Source of the DNA: Sphingobacteriales bacterium
Lineage (GTDB): Bacteria > Bacteroidota > Bacteroidia > Sphingobacteriales > Sphingobacteriaceae
DNA length: 10,059 nt
Direction of reading: 5' to 3'
NCBI GenBank assembly: GCA_020058405.1
Contig: JAGVEE010000176.1
Coordinates: 1-10,059 of the forward strand
Below, one piece after another: positions 1 through 6,504 of this stretch (position 1 is its first letter; the number at the start of each line of letters is the position of its first letter). The notes under the pieces were generated by a model. It was not told where the DNA came from. It saw only the letters and a list, made by a program, of their open reading frames with translations, and ran no database searches. The translations under genes and the position numbers were made by a program.

Positions 1-63
1 GAAAATTCGGCAGGTAGAAAATTAAATTCTAGTATAGATGGAAGACTTAAAATCGAACAGTAG
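1..63 (+). CDS. 3' end of probable 5'-nucleotidase C-terminal-domain gene (partial)
   Basis: The first forward frame is open from the window edge to a TAG at 61-63 and gives a 20-residue tail ending in SSIDGRLKIEQ. In Bacteroidota, a gene for the 5'-nucleotidase C-terminal (substrate-binding) domain often sits directly upstream of a separate metallophosphatase gene, and such proteins tend to end in a short basic-hydrophobic strand like this one. The tail would overlap the next gene by 26 nt (38-63). The other two forward frames close earlier, at 15-17 and 23-25, and could equally be the true end. The assignment rests on context and a weak resemblance; the body of the gene lies outside the window. 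Confidence 0.4.
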   Translation, partial: ENSAGRKLNSSIDGRLKIEQ

Positions 64-982
64 AAGAGATTTTTTAAGGAAATTCGGTATTCTTAGCGCA
101 AGTATTGCAGCAAGTCCCGTGCTTTCTACTCAAGCAGCCTCAGGTATTGAGAAGCTTACTATTTTACACACCAATGATGTGCACAGCAGAATAGATCCAT
201 TCCCAATGGATGGCTCTAGAAATGCAGGATTGGGGGGTGTTGCACGCAGAGCAACCCTTATAAAGCAAATTAGAAAAGAAGAAGACCATGTATTGTTGTT
301 AGATGCAGGTGATATATTTCAGGGTACACCTTATTTTAATTTATACGGAGGAGAGTTAGAACTCAAATTAATGTCGGAATTAGGGTATGATGCTGCTACT
401 CTTGGCAATCATGATTTTGATAATGGTGTAGATGGCTTTAGCAAACAAATGCACCATGCTCAATTTCCAATTATATGTTCTAATTACGATTTTAGAAATA
501 CTTCATTAGAAAATAAAACATCGCCCTATAAGATTTTTAAAAAGGGGAAGTTAAAAATTGGAGTTATTGGAATTGGCATTGAATTAGAAGGCTTAGTTGA
601 AAAAAGGAATTACGGCGAAACCATTTATTTGGACCCCGTAATACAAGCAAACAAGTTTGCTGCTATTTTAAAAGAAGATGAAAAGTGCGATTTAGTAATC
701 TGTTTATCACATTTGGGATATAAGTACAAAGACAAAAAAGTGTCGGATCAGGTACTTGCGAACCAAACTAAAAACATCGACTTAATTATTGGAGCACATA
801 CACATACTTTTATGCAGCAACCAGAGGTTTTAAAGAATGCTGAGAGTAAAGAAGTTAAAATTTTTCAGGTAGGTTTTGCTGGCATAAATTTAGGTAGAAT
901 AGATTTCTACTTTGAGCGTGCAAAAAACAGAAAGAGTTCAGTGGCAAGCACTTTAGAAATTAATGAAAGTTTAGACATATAA
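38..982 (+). CDS. Tat-exported metallophosphatase, UshA/5'-nucleotidase catalytic-domain family
   Basis: Predicted periplasmic calcineurin-like phosphoesterase of 314 aa that probably hydrolyses nucleotides or related phosphate esters. The N-terminus is a twin-arginine signal (SRRDFLRKF, residues 8-16) followed by a hydrophobic stretch and an Ala-rich end near residue 34. The metal-binding signatures of the 5'-nucleotidase family are all present: NDVH (D47, H49), GDIFQG (91-96), GNHDFD (123-128), SHLGY (H225) and GAHTH (252-256; H254 and H256). The length covers only the catalytic domain; the C-terminal substrate domain of full UshA (~550 aa) is missing and is probably supplied by the overlapping upstream gene. 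The start at 38 keeps the Tat motif at the extreme N-terminus; no Shine-Dalgarno is visible. The exact substrate cannot be told from sequence. The family call is secure. Confidence 0.93.
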   Translation: MEDLKSNSRRDFLRKFGILSASIAASPVLSTQAASGIEKLTILHTNDVHSRIDPFPMDGSRNAGLGGVARRATLIKQIRKEEDHVLLLDAGDIFQGTPYFNLYGGELELKLMSELGYDAATLGNHDFDNGVDGFSKQMHHAQFPIICSNYDFRNTSLENKTSPYKIFKKGKLKIGVIGIGIELEGLVEKRNYGETIYLDPVIQANKFAAILKEDEKCDLVICLSHLGYKYKDKKVSDQVLANQTKNIDLIIGAHTHTFMQQPEVLKNAESKEVKIFQVGFAGINLGRIDFYFERAKNRKSSVASTLEINESLDI

Positions 983-990
983 CAGTACAA

Positions 991-1006
991 TTACTACATG
1001 TAGTAA
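991..1006. repeat. 16-bp perfect palindrome downstream of the metallophosphatase stop
   Basis: TTACTACATGTAGTAA is self-complementary over all 16 bases and begins 8 bp after the stop codon at 980-982. No loop and no T-tract follow, so it does not look like an intrinsic terminator. A dimeric regulator site is the more natural reading, but no cognate protein is visible. The role is unknown. Confidence 0.6.
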
Positions 1007-1027
1007 GGTCCTATATTTTCATCTTTT

Positions 1028-1039
1028 TACGAATTCGTA
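1028..1039. repeat. 12-bp perfect palindrome (TACGAATTCGTA)
   Basis: A second perfect palindrome, 21 bp downstream of the 991-1006 one. Its GAATTCGT core recurs at 1153-1160, both times followed within 3 nt by TAACAT. Function unknown. Confidence 0.45.
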
Positions 1040-1058
1040 CTTAACATAAAAACAAGAA

Positions 1059-1087
1059 AATTCTTTAGAATTGATTTTCAATCAATT
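1059..1087. repeat. Two overlapping inverted repeats, possible weak terminator
   Basis: AATTCT/AGAATT (arms 1059-1064 and 1067-1072, 2-nt gap) overlaps AATTGATT/AATCAATT (arms 1069-1076 and 1080-1087, 3-nt loop). The second is followed by a short T run (TTTTT near 1091). It could end the metallophosphatase transcript, but the stem is almost all A:T, so termination would be weak. The two hairpins share bases and are mutually exclusive. Confidence 0.35.
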
Positions 1088-1144
1088 AGCTTTTTAACCT
1101 CTGAAACACTTGTAAAATATAGGGTTTTGGCGTATGTTGAAAAA

Positions 1145-1152
1145 TAGTTTTG
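1145..1152 (+). promoter_or_regulatory. Candidate -7 element for dnaA
   Basis: TAGTTTTG matches the Bacteroidota -7 consensus TAnnTTTG and is the only exact plus-strand match seen in this gap. The nearest upstream TTG (1127-1129) lies 15 bp away instead of the usual ~19-21, so the -33 half is poor. If used, the dnaA leader would be roughly 190 nt. Confidence 0.3.
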
Positions 1153-1276
1153 GAATTCGTTAACATTATTTAAAGTTTTTTTTAACAAAAAATTAGCCTA
1201 GCGACGTGCAAACGCACATATGAAATAATCAAGAGTTATTTTTATTTTTTTGTTAGGAATTTTTTTTAAATATTCG

Positions 1277-1311
1277 TTGTTCCTAAGGGGGCGGTAAAAC
1301 GCAAAGAACAA
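1277..1311 (+). promoter_or_regulatory. Possible hairpin in the dnaA leader
   Basis: TTGTTC (1277-1282) pairs with GAACAA (1306-1311) around a GC-richer loop that contains CCTAAGGGGG and a small GCG/CGC pairing (1291-1293 with 1300-1302). It ends 34 nt before the dnaA start, where it could affect translation. The six-pair outer stem with a 23-nt loop may be chance. Confidence 0.25.
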
Positions 1312-1345
1312 AACTAAATCAAATTAATTTTTTGCTCGAGATAGA

Positions 1346-2773
1346 ATGATAGAAACAAGTACAAATGTTTGGGAGAATTGTCTGAAAATAATTAAAGACA
1401 ACGTGCCAGCGCAAAGTTTTAAAACTTGGTTTGAACCAATTAAAGCGTTAAAGCTTGAAGGTTCAGTTTTAACCATACAAGTTCCAAGTTTATTTTTCTA
1501 CGAATGGTTAGAAGAACATTACGTGAACTTGCTTAGAAAAACAATTAAACATGAGTTGGGTACAGAAGCACGATTAGAATATAACATTGTAGTTGATAAT
1601 GCAACTTCGAGTACGAAGGCGCATACTATTAATATACCAGCATCTCCAAACGGTGAATTGAAAAATCCATCTGTGCCAATTCCGGTAACAGTGCCTTCTT
1701 CAATACGTAATCCGTTTGTAATACCAGGATTAAAAAAGATTAACATCGATTCTCAATTAAATTCAAAATATTCGTTTGATAATTTTGTAGAAGGTGACTG
1801 CAATCGTTTAGCTCGTTCTGCGGGTTATGCGGTGGCAAACAAGCCAGGTGGCACTTCTTTCAATCCTTTGATGATATACGGCCCTACAGGCCTTGGTAAA
1901 ACACATTTAATACATGCAATTGGTGGAGCTATTAAAGATCGTTTCCCAGATAAACAAGTATTATATGTAAATGCGGAGAAATTTACGCAGCAATTTGTAG
2001 AGTCGATGAAAAATAATACCATCAACGACTTCAAAAATTTCTACCAATTAATTGATGTATTAATTATTGATGATGTTCATAATTTTGCAGGCAAAGAAAA
2101 AACACAAGATATTTTCTTCCACATTTTTAATGAACTACACCAAACTAATAAACAAATTGTATTAACCTCTGATAAAGCACCAAAAGATTTAATTGGTGTA
2201 GAGGACAGGTTATTGTCGCGTTTTAAATGGGGCTTAACTGCAGATTTGCAAATTCCAGATTTCGAAACTCGTATGGCCATCTTATACAAAAAGATGCAAT
2301 CAGACGGGATTGAATTACCACAAGATGTAGTAGAATATGTTGCGCATAATATTGATAGCAACATGCGCGACTTAGAGGGGGCAATGGTTTCATTACTAGC
2401 ACACTCAACCTTAAACAAAAAAGAAATTGATTTGCCTTTGGCAAAACAGATGTTGAAAAACTTTATTAAAAATTCTAATAAAGAAATCTCAATAGAGTAT
2501 ATACAGAAATTAGTTTGCGAGTATTTTGAAGTGCCTGTTGAGTTATTAAAATCCCAAACTCGTAAGAGAGAAATCGTACAAGCTCGTCAGATTTCTATGT
2601 ATCTTGCTAAGAGCCATACGAAATCATCTTTAAAATCTATTGGTATGCATTTTGGAGGCCGTGATCACTCAACCGTAATTTATGCTTGCCAAACTGTTGA
2701 AGATTTAATTGATACAGATAAGAAATTCAGAGCGTATGTAGCCGACATCCAGAAAAAGTTAAAGCTTTCTTAG
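1346..2773 (+). CDS. dnaA: Chromosomal replication initiator protein DnaA
   Basis: AAA+ ATPase (475 aa) that binds DnaA boxes and opens the replication origin. All four domains are visible. The N-terminal DnaB/DiaA-interaction domain starts around residue 7 with the typical W-x-x-C-L-x-x-I pattern and AQSFKTWFEPI. A variable linker covers about 85-130. The AAA+ module has Walker A GPTGLGKT (179-186, K185) and Walker B LIIDDVH (D242, D243), then the SRFKWGL stretch. The C-terminal helix-turn-helix carries the DnaA-box signature GGRDHSTV (437-444). Length is normal for the family. The ATG at 1346 puts the conserved domain I at the N-terminus; no Shine-Dalgarno precedes it. It is monocistronic here, since a strong terminator starts about 40 bp downstream and the next gene is convergent. 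Confidence 0.98.
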   Translation: MIETSTNVWENCLKIIKDNVPAQSFKTWFEPIKALKLEGSVLTIQVPSLFFYEWLEEHYVNLLRKTIKHELGTEARLEYNIVVDNATSSTKAHTINIPASPNGELKNPSVPIPVTVPSSIRNPFVIPGLKKINIDSQLNSKYSFDNFVEGDCNRLARSAGYAVANKPGGTSFNPLMIYGPTGLGKTHLIHAIGGAIKDRFPDKQVLYVNAEKFTQQFVESMKNNTINDFKNFYQLIDVLIIDDVHNFAGKEKTQDIFFHIFNELHQTNKQIVLTSDKAPKDLIGVEDRLLSRFKWGLTADLQIPDFETRMAILYKKMQSDGIELPQDVVEYVAHNIDSNMRDLEGAMVSLLAHSTLNKKEIDLPLAKQMLKNFIKNSNKEISIEYIQKLVCEYFEVPVELLKSQTRKREIVQARQISMYLAKSHTKSSLKSIGMHFGGRDHSTVIYACQTVEDLIDTDKKFRAYVADIQKKLKLS

Positions 2774-2774
2774 C

Positions 2775-2816
2775 TACTCTCTACCCGATACTCTATACTC
2801 GTTACCCAATACTCAA
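2775..2816. repeat. Degenerate 7-bp tandem repeat, six units (TACYCNN)
   Basis: Starting 2 bp after the dnaA stop, six consecutive heptads each begin TACTC or TACCC (at 2775, 2782, 2789, 2796, 2803 and 2810), with the last two bases free. The array runs directly into the terminator stem. It resembles the short tandemly repeated heptanucleotides known from other bacterial intergenic regions. Function unknown. Confidence 0.7.
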
Positions 2817-2856
2817 AAAAGCGACGTTTGAAAGAATTTCAAACGTCGCTTTTTTT
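2815..2856. terminator. Bidirectional intrinsic terminator between dnaA and the histidine kinase gene
   Basis: A perfect hairpin: core arms GCGACGTTTGAAA (2821-2833) and its complement (2837-2849) with a GAA loop. The flanking A6 (2815-2820) and T7 (2850-2856) extend the pairing to 19 bp and give a U-tract on both strands. It lies between the convergent ends of dnaA (2773) and the kinase gene (2891), so it can stop transcription from both sides. Confidence 0.93.
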
Positions 2857-2862
2857 CTAAAG

Positions 2863-2890
2863 ACTAACTACTAACTACTAATGACTATAC
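2863..2890. repeat. Degenerate 7-bp tandem repeat, four units (ACTAACT-like)
   Basis: Two exact ACTAACT units (2863, 2870) are followed by ACTAATG (2877) and ACTATAC (2884). The array stops exactly where the stop codon of the minus-strand kinase gene begins (2891). It has the same 7-bp period as the array left of the terminator but a different consensus. Confidence 0.65.
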
Positions 2891-4636
2891 TTATAGTCTA
2901 TTTAAAGGTAAAGTAAACCCAAACACACTGCCTTTCCCAAATTCACTACGTACCCAAATTGTTCCTTTATTTTTTTCTACAAATTCTTTACAAAGTAATA
3001 ATCCTATACCTGTTCCACGCTCGGAATTAGTGCCTACCGTGCTATAATTGTTCATTCCAAAAAGTTTGCTGATATTTTTTTCTTCAATACCAATACCTGT
3101 ATCTTCAATTTCTACTACGTATTTATCGTAATCTAATTTAGCACTTAATGTAATCTGATCTTGAGGGTTGCAATACTTTATAGCATTAGAAAGCAAGTTT
3201 CTTACAACCAATTCAATCATGTTTTTATCAGCGTATACAATTACGTTTTCCGCAATTTTATTGTTTATAATTAGCTTTTTATCATTTATTTGTGAATCGA
3301 GTAAGTTGAGTTGAACGATGCTTATCAGTTTTAAATTCAAATAATCCGGATTTATTCGCTCTCCTTTTAATTGGGTTCTCGACCAGTATAATAAATTTTC
3401 GAGTAAAGAGGAGGTGGTTTTTATTTCAGTATTAATAACAGGTAAATGAGTTTTTAATTCTTCCTCTGATATTAATTTCTGATCAAACACGCTCATAATC
3501 TCTTTAAGATTCATAATTGGTCCTCTTAAATCATGGGCAATAATCGAGAACATTTTATCTTTAAGGTGATTGAGATTACTAAGTTCCTCCGATTGTTTCT
3601 TTAATAATTCTTCCGAATTTTTGCGTTCGGTAATATCTCTGTGTATCAATATTACACCACTGTAAATGGTAGCTTTATCAAAGAGTGGAGTTACAATTAT
3701 TTCGTAACATTTATCATCCACGATTAATTCGCTTGCGAAAATGTCTCTGTTTTTTACTTTCTCAACAAGCTCTCCATATTCGTTAAAAATTGACGAATAA
3801 ATATCGCCTACCTGAATATTTTTCTTAAAATCAATTGTAAGTATTGTTTTTAATTTTCTATTGAAATCTACCACACGATTTTGGTTGTCTAATACTAAAA
3901 TACCTTCAGATAAGTCTTCAATTATTTTGTCTCTAGCAACAGGAATTATGTCGAATAAACGTAATTGTAAAAGTCCGAAACCAATAACCAAACACGTTGT
4001 TAAAAAAGCATAGGGAGTTAGGTCGATATGATTATAAGGTCTAAATCCTATTAGATATAAGATGTTTACAAACCAAGGGATTAAAGTGCCGAGTACTATC
4101 ACATAATTTTGTTTGCGATAAATTTTATCAGCTTTTAAAAATTTATTTAATAATAAATACAAGCCTGCAACAAGATTTAAGTAAAAGAAAATAGTGTGTA
4201 TGATGTATAATGAACCTACTTCTATTGCTAATAAAGGGAAGGGGCCTAAATTGTCGACACTAATATTATTGTAATATAAATGATGATACTCGTTAGTGTT
4301 TACAGCGATAAACGTAATTATAGGAATAAAGTATAGTATTATATTTCTTGGCAATGTTAACCAGTGTGCTTTACCAATAAATTTGATGATAAATTGAATC
4401 CACATGGCAGGCAAAAAAGCGACGCCTATGTATTCAATTCTTAGCCAAAACACCATCTCTTTGTAATTTGGAGATGAAAGTTCGAATGCGTAAGCTATAG
4501 ACCAGATAGCAATAAAGAAAGTAATGTATGCGAACTGTTTTACAGCATCGCCGTTTCTTCTGTAGATGATTACTGCCATTATAAGTGCAGCAATTCCCGA
4601 TACGAGTAGGATCGCCGAGAAATCGTTGAAGTTCAT
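2891..4636 (-). CDS. Membrane sensor histidine kinase (N-terminal 7TM, PAS, HisKA, HATPase)
   Basis: Inner-membrane sensor kinase, 581 aa from the ATG at 4636. Residues ~1-235 form about seven hydrophobic helices like the histidine-kinase 7TM sensor family. A PAS-like domain follows (~240-350, ending IHRDITERK). The HisKA dimerisation domain has the phosphorylated histidine in FSIIAHDLRGP (H368). The HATPase domain shows the N box RNLLSNAIKY (N484), G1 DTGIGI and G2 GTGIGL. No HAMP and no receiver domain are present, and no response regulator lies in the window, so partner and signal are unknown. A TTG in frame at 4687 would add 17 residues and overlap the upstream gene; I prefer 4636 because it follows a 44-nt G-free leader and starts at the first helix. 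It lies 44 nt downstream of a TPM gene with no promoter visible between, so co-transcription with the lemA cluster is likely. The 3' end is guarded by the shared bidirectional terminator. Confidence 0.9.
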   Translation of the reverse strand: MNFNDFSAILLVSGIAALIMAVIIYRRNGDAVKQFAYITFFIAIWSIAYAFELSSPNYKEMVFWLRIEYIGVAFLPAMWIQFIIKFIGKAHWLTLPRNIILYFIPIITFIAVNTNEYHHLYYNNISVDNLGPFPLLAIEVGSLYIIHTIFFYLNLVAGLYLLLNKFLKADKIYRKQNYVIVLGTLIPWFVNILYLIGFRPYNHIDLTPYAFLTTCLVIGFGLLQLRLFDIIPVARDKIIEDLSEGILVLDNQNRVVDFNRKLKTILTIDFKKNIQVGDIYSSIFNEYGELVEKVKNRDIFASELIVDDKCYEIIVTPLFDKATIYSGVILIHRDITERKNSEELLKKQSEELSNLNHLKDKMFSIIAHDLRGPIMNLKEIMSVFDQKLISEEELKTHLPVINTEIKTTSSLLENLLYWSRTQLKGERINPDYLNLKLISIVQLNLLDSQINDKKLIINNKIAENVIVYADKNMIELVVRNLLSNAIKYCNPQDQITLSAKLDYDKYVVEIEDTGIGIEEKNISKLFGMNNYSTVGTNSERGTGIGLLLCKEFVEKNKGTIWVRSEFGKGSVFGFTLPLNRL

Positions 4637-4680
4637 GTTTTGTTTAGTTTGTTGTTGTAATGTAAGTATTAATGTGGGTA
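4637..4680 (-). promoter_or_regulatory. G-free leader before the histidine kinase start
   Basis: The 44 nt between the TPM stop and the kinase ATG contain no G on the coding strand (no C on the plus strand) and are rich in A and CAA. It offers no Shine-Dalgarno and little scope for structure, which fits the A-rich, SD-independent initiation seen in Bacteroidota. It helps decide the ATG at 4636 over the TTG at 4687. Confidence 0.4.
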
Positions 4681-5430
4681 TTACCAACTGCCGCTTGCGC
4701 CACCACCACCAAAGCTTCCACCACCAAATCCACCAAATCCACCACCACTGCTACTGCCACCACCAAAACCACCTCCACCTCCTCCAATAAATGGAGGGAA
4801 AAATCCGCCGCCCCCTCTTATGCCTTTGCCATCAATGGTTTGGTAATTTTTACCAGCATTTCTAAATAATAATAATAGCACAATGCCTGCAATTATTAAC
4901 GCAGATGTCGGAAATCCTTTTTTCTTTTTGTAATGGTCGGCTTTGTATTCACCTGCTGCAAATTTAAAAATAGCAGTAGAGGCTAAATCAAATCCTTCAA
5001 AATAATTACCTCTTTTAAAAGATGGTTTTAATTCGTTTTCAATAATTCTTTTACAAATCGCATCTGGTAATACGCCTTCTAAACCATAACCCGTTTGTAT
5101 GCTCATTTTACGTTCGTCGACCCCAATTAAAATCAACACACCGTTGTTTTTATCTGCTTTGCCTATGCCCCAAGCATTGGCGAGTTGTACCGTATAATCA
5201 TTTACCTCGTAGCCATTTAAACTTTTTACAGTTACAATAGAAACTTGTGTAGATGTGCTATCATTGTATGCAAGTAGCTTTCTTTCAAGTGCTGTCGACT
5301 CTTCAATGCTCATTACATTTGCGAAGTCGTTTACAAGGGTATTACTCTTTTTTGGGAAATCTTGAGCATAAGAATTGCCCACGATGAAAAGCAATAAAAA
5401 GAAATATTTTTTAAGAGAATGCAATTTCAT
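4681..5430 (-). CDS. Secreted, membrane-anchored TPM-domain protein with Gly-rich tail (YgcG-like)
   Basis: 249-aa envelope protein. A signal peptide (MKLHSLKKYFFLLLFIVGNSYA, likely cleaved before Q23) is followed by a TPM domain (about 30-155) with DFANVMS, QVSIVTVKSLNG, NNGVLILIGVDERKM and the GYGLEG motif. A single membrane helix lies at about 174-189. A low-complexity Gly/Phe/Ser tail (~206-249) ends in GGGGASGSW, an ending typical of this family. TPM domains have been linked to phosphatase activity and photosystem II repair in plants; the bacterial role is not established. The start at 5430 overlaps the upstream gene by 20 nt; in-frame ATGs at 5442 and 5451 would only prepend residues to a complete signal peptide. 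The middle gene of a lemA-TPM-TPM cluster is its soluble paralogue. Confidence 0.88.
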   Translation of the reverse strand: MKLHSLKKYFFLLLFIVGNSYAQDFPKKSNTLVNDFANVMSIEESTALERKLLAYNDSTSTQVSIVTVKSLNGYEVNDYTVQLANAWGIGKADKNNGVLILIGVDERKMSIQTGYGLEGVLPDAICKRIIENELKPSFKRGNYFEGFDLASTAIFKFAAGEYKADHYKKKKGFPTSALIIAGIVLLLLFRNAGKNYQTIDGKGIRGGGGFFPPFIGGGGGGFGGGSSSGGGFGGFGGGSFGGGGASGSW

Positions 5431-5845
5431 CAGGTAATTCATTTTTATCATTCTTATCGTATGGAAAATATGTTTTCAATTGCTCACCCACTTTAGCAAT
5501 TCCTTGAGCTAAACCTTCGGCCATTTCATTTTTCTTGAAATAACTAAGCATAATATCTTTTGTTGAATCCCAAAAATCATCGGGCACCTTTTCATTAATG
5601 CCTTTGTCTCCAATAATTGCAAATTTCTTATCTTCAAAAGCTAAGTAAATAAGTACTCCATTGCGCTGATCAGTTTCTTGCATTTTTAAATGATGAAATT
5701 GTTGCACCGCTCTATCGAGCACTTCTTTTTCTTTGCATTTAGCTTCAACAAATACACGGATTTCGCCAGAAGTATGAAATTCTGCAGCTTGTATTGCAAG
5801 TTTAACTGCTTCTTGCTCTTCAGTTGTAAACAGTTTGCTCGACAT
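5411..5845 (-). CDS. TPM-domain protein, soluble form
   Basis: 144-aa protein made almost entirely of one TPM domain: TSGEIRVFVEAKC (strand 1), QRNGVLIYLAFEDKKFAIIGDKGI (central strands) and EGLAQGIAKVGEQLKTYFP (last helix). There is no signal peptide or membrane helix, so it should stay in the cytoplasm, unlike the neighbouring TPM protein. It starts 3 nt after the lemA stop and its 3' end overlaps the next gene by 20 nt, which suggests translational coupling. The molecular function of this subfamily is unknown; phosphatase activity is a guess from the domain name. Confidence 0.88.
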   Translation of the reverse strand: MSSKLFTTEEQEAVKLAIQAAEFHTSGEIRVFVEAKCKEKEVLDRAVQQFHHLKMQETDQRNGVLIYLAFEDKKFAIIGDKGINEKVPDDFWDSTKDIMLSYFKKNEMAEGLAQGIAKVGEQLKTYFPYDKNDKNELPDEIAFS

Positions 5846-5848
5846 AGT

Positions 5849-6430
5849 TTAGAATTGTACTTCTGGTGCTTTTTCTGATCCCTTTTCTGCTTCGAAATAA
5901 CCTTTCTTAGAAAATCCGAAAAGTCCTGCAGTTATGTTATTTGGGAACGATCTAATTTTGGTATTGTACTCTTGCGTAACTGTATTGAATTTGTTTCGCT
6001 CAACCGTAATTCTGTTTTCAGTTCCTTCTAACTGTGCTTGCAATTCTAAAAAGTTTTGATTCGCTTTTAAGTCAGGATATTTCTCCACTACCACTAATAA
6101 TTTCGATAATGCAGAAGATAATTGTCCTTGTGCAGCTTGGAATTGCTTGATAGATTCTGGAGTTAATTTACTTGGATCTACATTTACAGAAGTTGCCTTA
6201 GCACGAGCTTCGGTAACTGATGTAAGCACATCTTTTTCGAAATTTGCATATCCTTTTACTGTATTCACTAAATTCGGAATAAGATCGGCACGACGCTGAT
6301 ACACGTTTTCTACTTGTGCCCATTGGCCACTAACTTTTTCATCTAGTTTCACCATTGAGTTGTACCCACATCCACCAAATAAAAAAACAACTACTAGTAT
6401 TCCAACTACAATTAATAAATTTCTGTTCAT
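5849..6430 (-). CDS. lemA: LemA family membrane protein
   Basis: 193-aa protein with one N-terminal hydrophobic segment (residues ~4-20) followed by a long helical domain. It shows LemA family hallmarks: CGYNSMVKLDEKV, WAQVENVYQRRADLIPNLVNTVKGYA, EARAKA, YPDLKANQNFLELQAQLEGTENRI and NTVTQEYNTKIRSFP. C21 follows FGG, so it might be a lipoprotein, although FGGC is a weak lipobox; a plain N-terminal anchor is equally possible. LemA proteins are widespread but have no settled biochemical role. It is the first gene of the minus-strand cluster, with a -7 element 20 nt upstream. Confidence 0.94.
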   Translation of the reverse strand: MNRNLLIVVGILVVVFLFGGCGYNSMVKLDEKVSGQWAQVENVYQRRADLIPNLVNTVKGYANFEKDVLTSVTEARAKATSVNVDPSKLTPESIKQFQAAQGQLSSALSKLLVVVEKYPDLKANQNFLELQAQLEGTENRITVERNKFNTVTQEYNTKIRSFPNNITAGLFGFSKKGYFEAEKGSEKAPEVQF

Positions 6431-6450
6431 AATGTTAAAATTTTATATTT

Positions 6451-6458
6451 CAAATGTA
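6451..6458 (-). promoter_or_regulatory. -7 promoter element for the lemA cluster
   Basis: On the minus strand this reads TACATTTG, matching TAnnTTTG, and ends 20 nt upstream of the lemA ATG, leaving a leader of about 10-15 nt. No clear TTTG is present at the -33 distance. Orientation, spacing and lack of alternatives support it. Confidence 0.55.
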
Positions 6459-6472
6459 TAAAAAATAAAAAC

Positions 6473-6480
6473 TACTTTTG
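6473..6480 (+). promoter_or_regulatory. -7 promoter element for the FAD oxidoreductase operon
   Basis: TACTTTTG is a perfect Bacteroidota -7 element with the same sequence as the first rRNA promoter below. It ends 24 nt before the ATG at 6505. The -33 half is only TTTC at 6448-6451 (21-bp spacer), which overlaps the divergent lemA -7 element by one base. Confidence 0.6.
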
Positions 6481-6504
6481 TTTGATGTAAGATAAAAACT
6501 TACC

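Larger units (their letters stand above)
983..1345. other. Palindrome-rich AT-rich intergenic region upstream of dnaA
   Basis: This 363-bp gap has no plausible ORF. It contains perfect inverted repeats at 991-1006, 1028-1039, 1059-1072 and 1069-1087, and two AT-rich, T-tract-containing stretches (about 1160-1200 and 1225-1275). GAATTCGT followed by TTAACAT or TAACAT occurs twice (from 1031 and from 1153). A GC-richer patch with a G5 run lies near 1282-1302. It must hold the dnaA promoter and leader. It could also have a replication role, but I found no TTATCCACA-type DnaA box on either strand, so an oriC call is not supported. Confidence 0.6.

Noticed and set aside
1519..2444. Minus-strand ORFs within dnaA
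   Set aside because: They are opposite-strand shadows of a clear dnaA with no family features.
2775..2890. Heptad arrays as a CRISPR or an insertion-site duplication
   Set aside because: Units are 7 bp without spacers, and no transposase or terminal inverted repeat is present.
4637..4687. N-terminal extension of the histidine kinase from a TTG at 4687
   Set aside because: It would overlap the upstream stop and add 17 Gln/Thr-rich residues before the first helix. The ATG at 4636 is the better start.
4566..4869. Two overlapping plus-strand ORFs rich in His or Thr/Ser
   Set aside because: They are antisense shadows of the Gly-rich TPM tail and the kinase N-terminus; the low-complexity composition comes from the complementary glycine codons.
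5431..5451. Upstream ATGs (5442, 5451) for the exported TPM protein
   Set aside because: They add MIKMNYL ahead of an already complete signal peptide and increase the overlap with the previous gene. They are possible but less likely.
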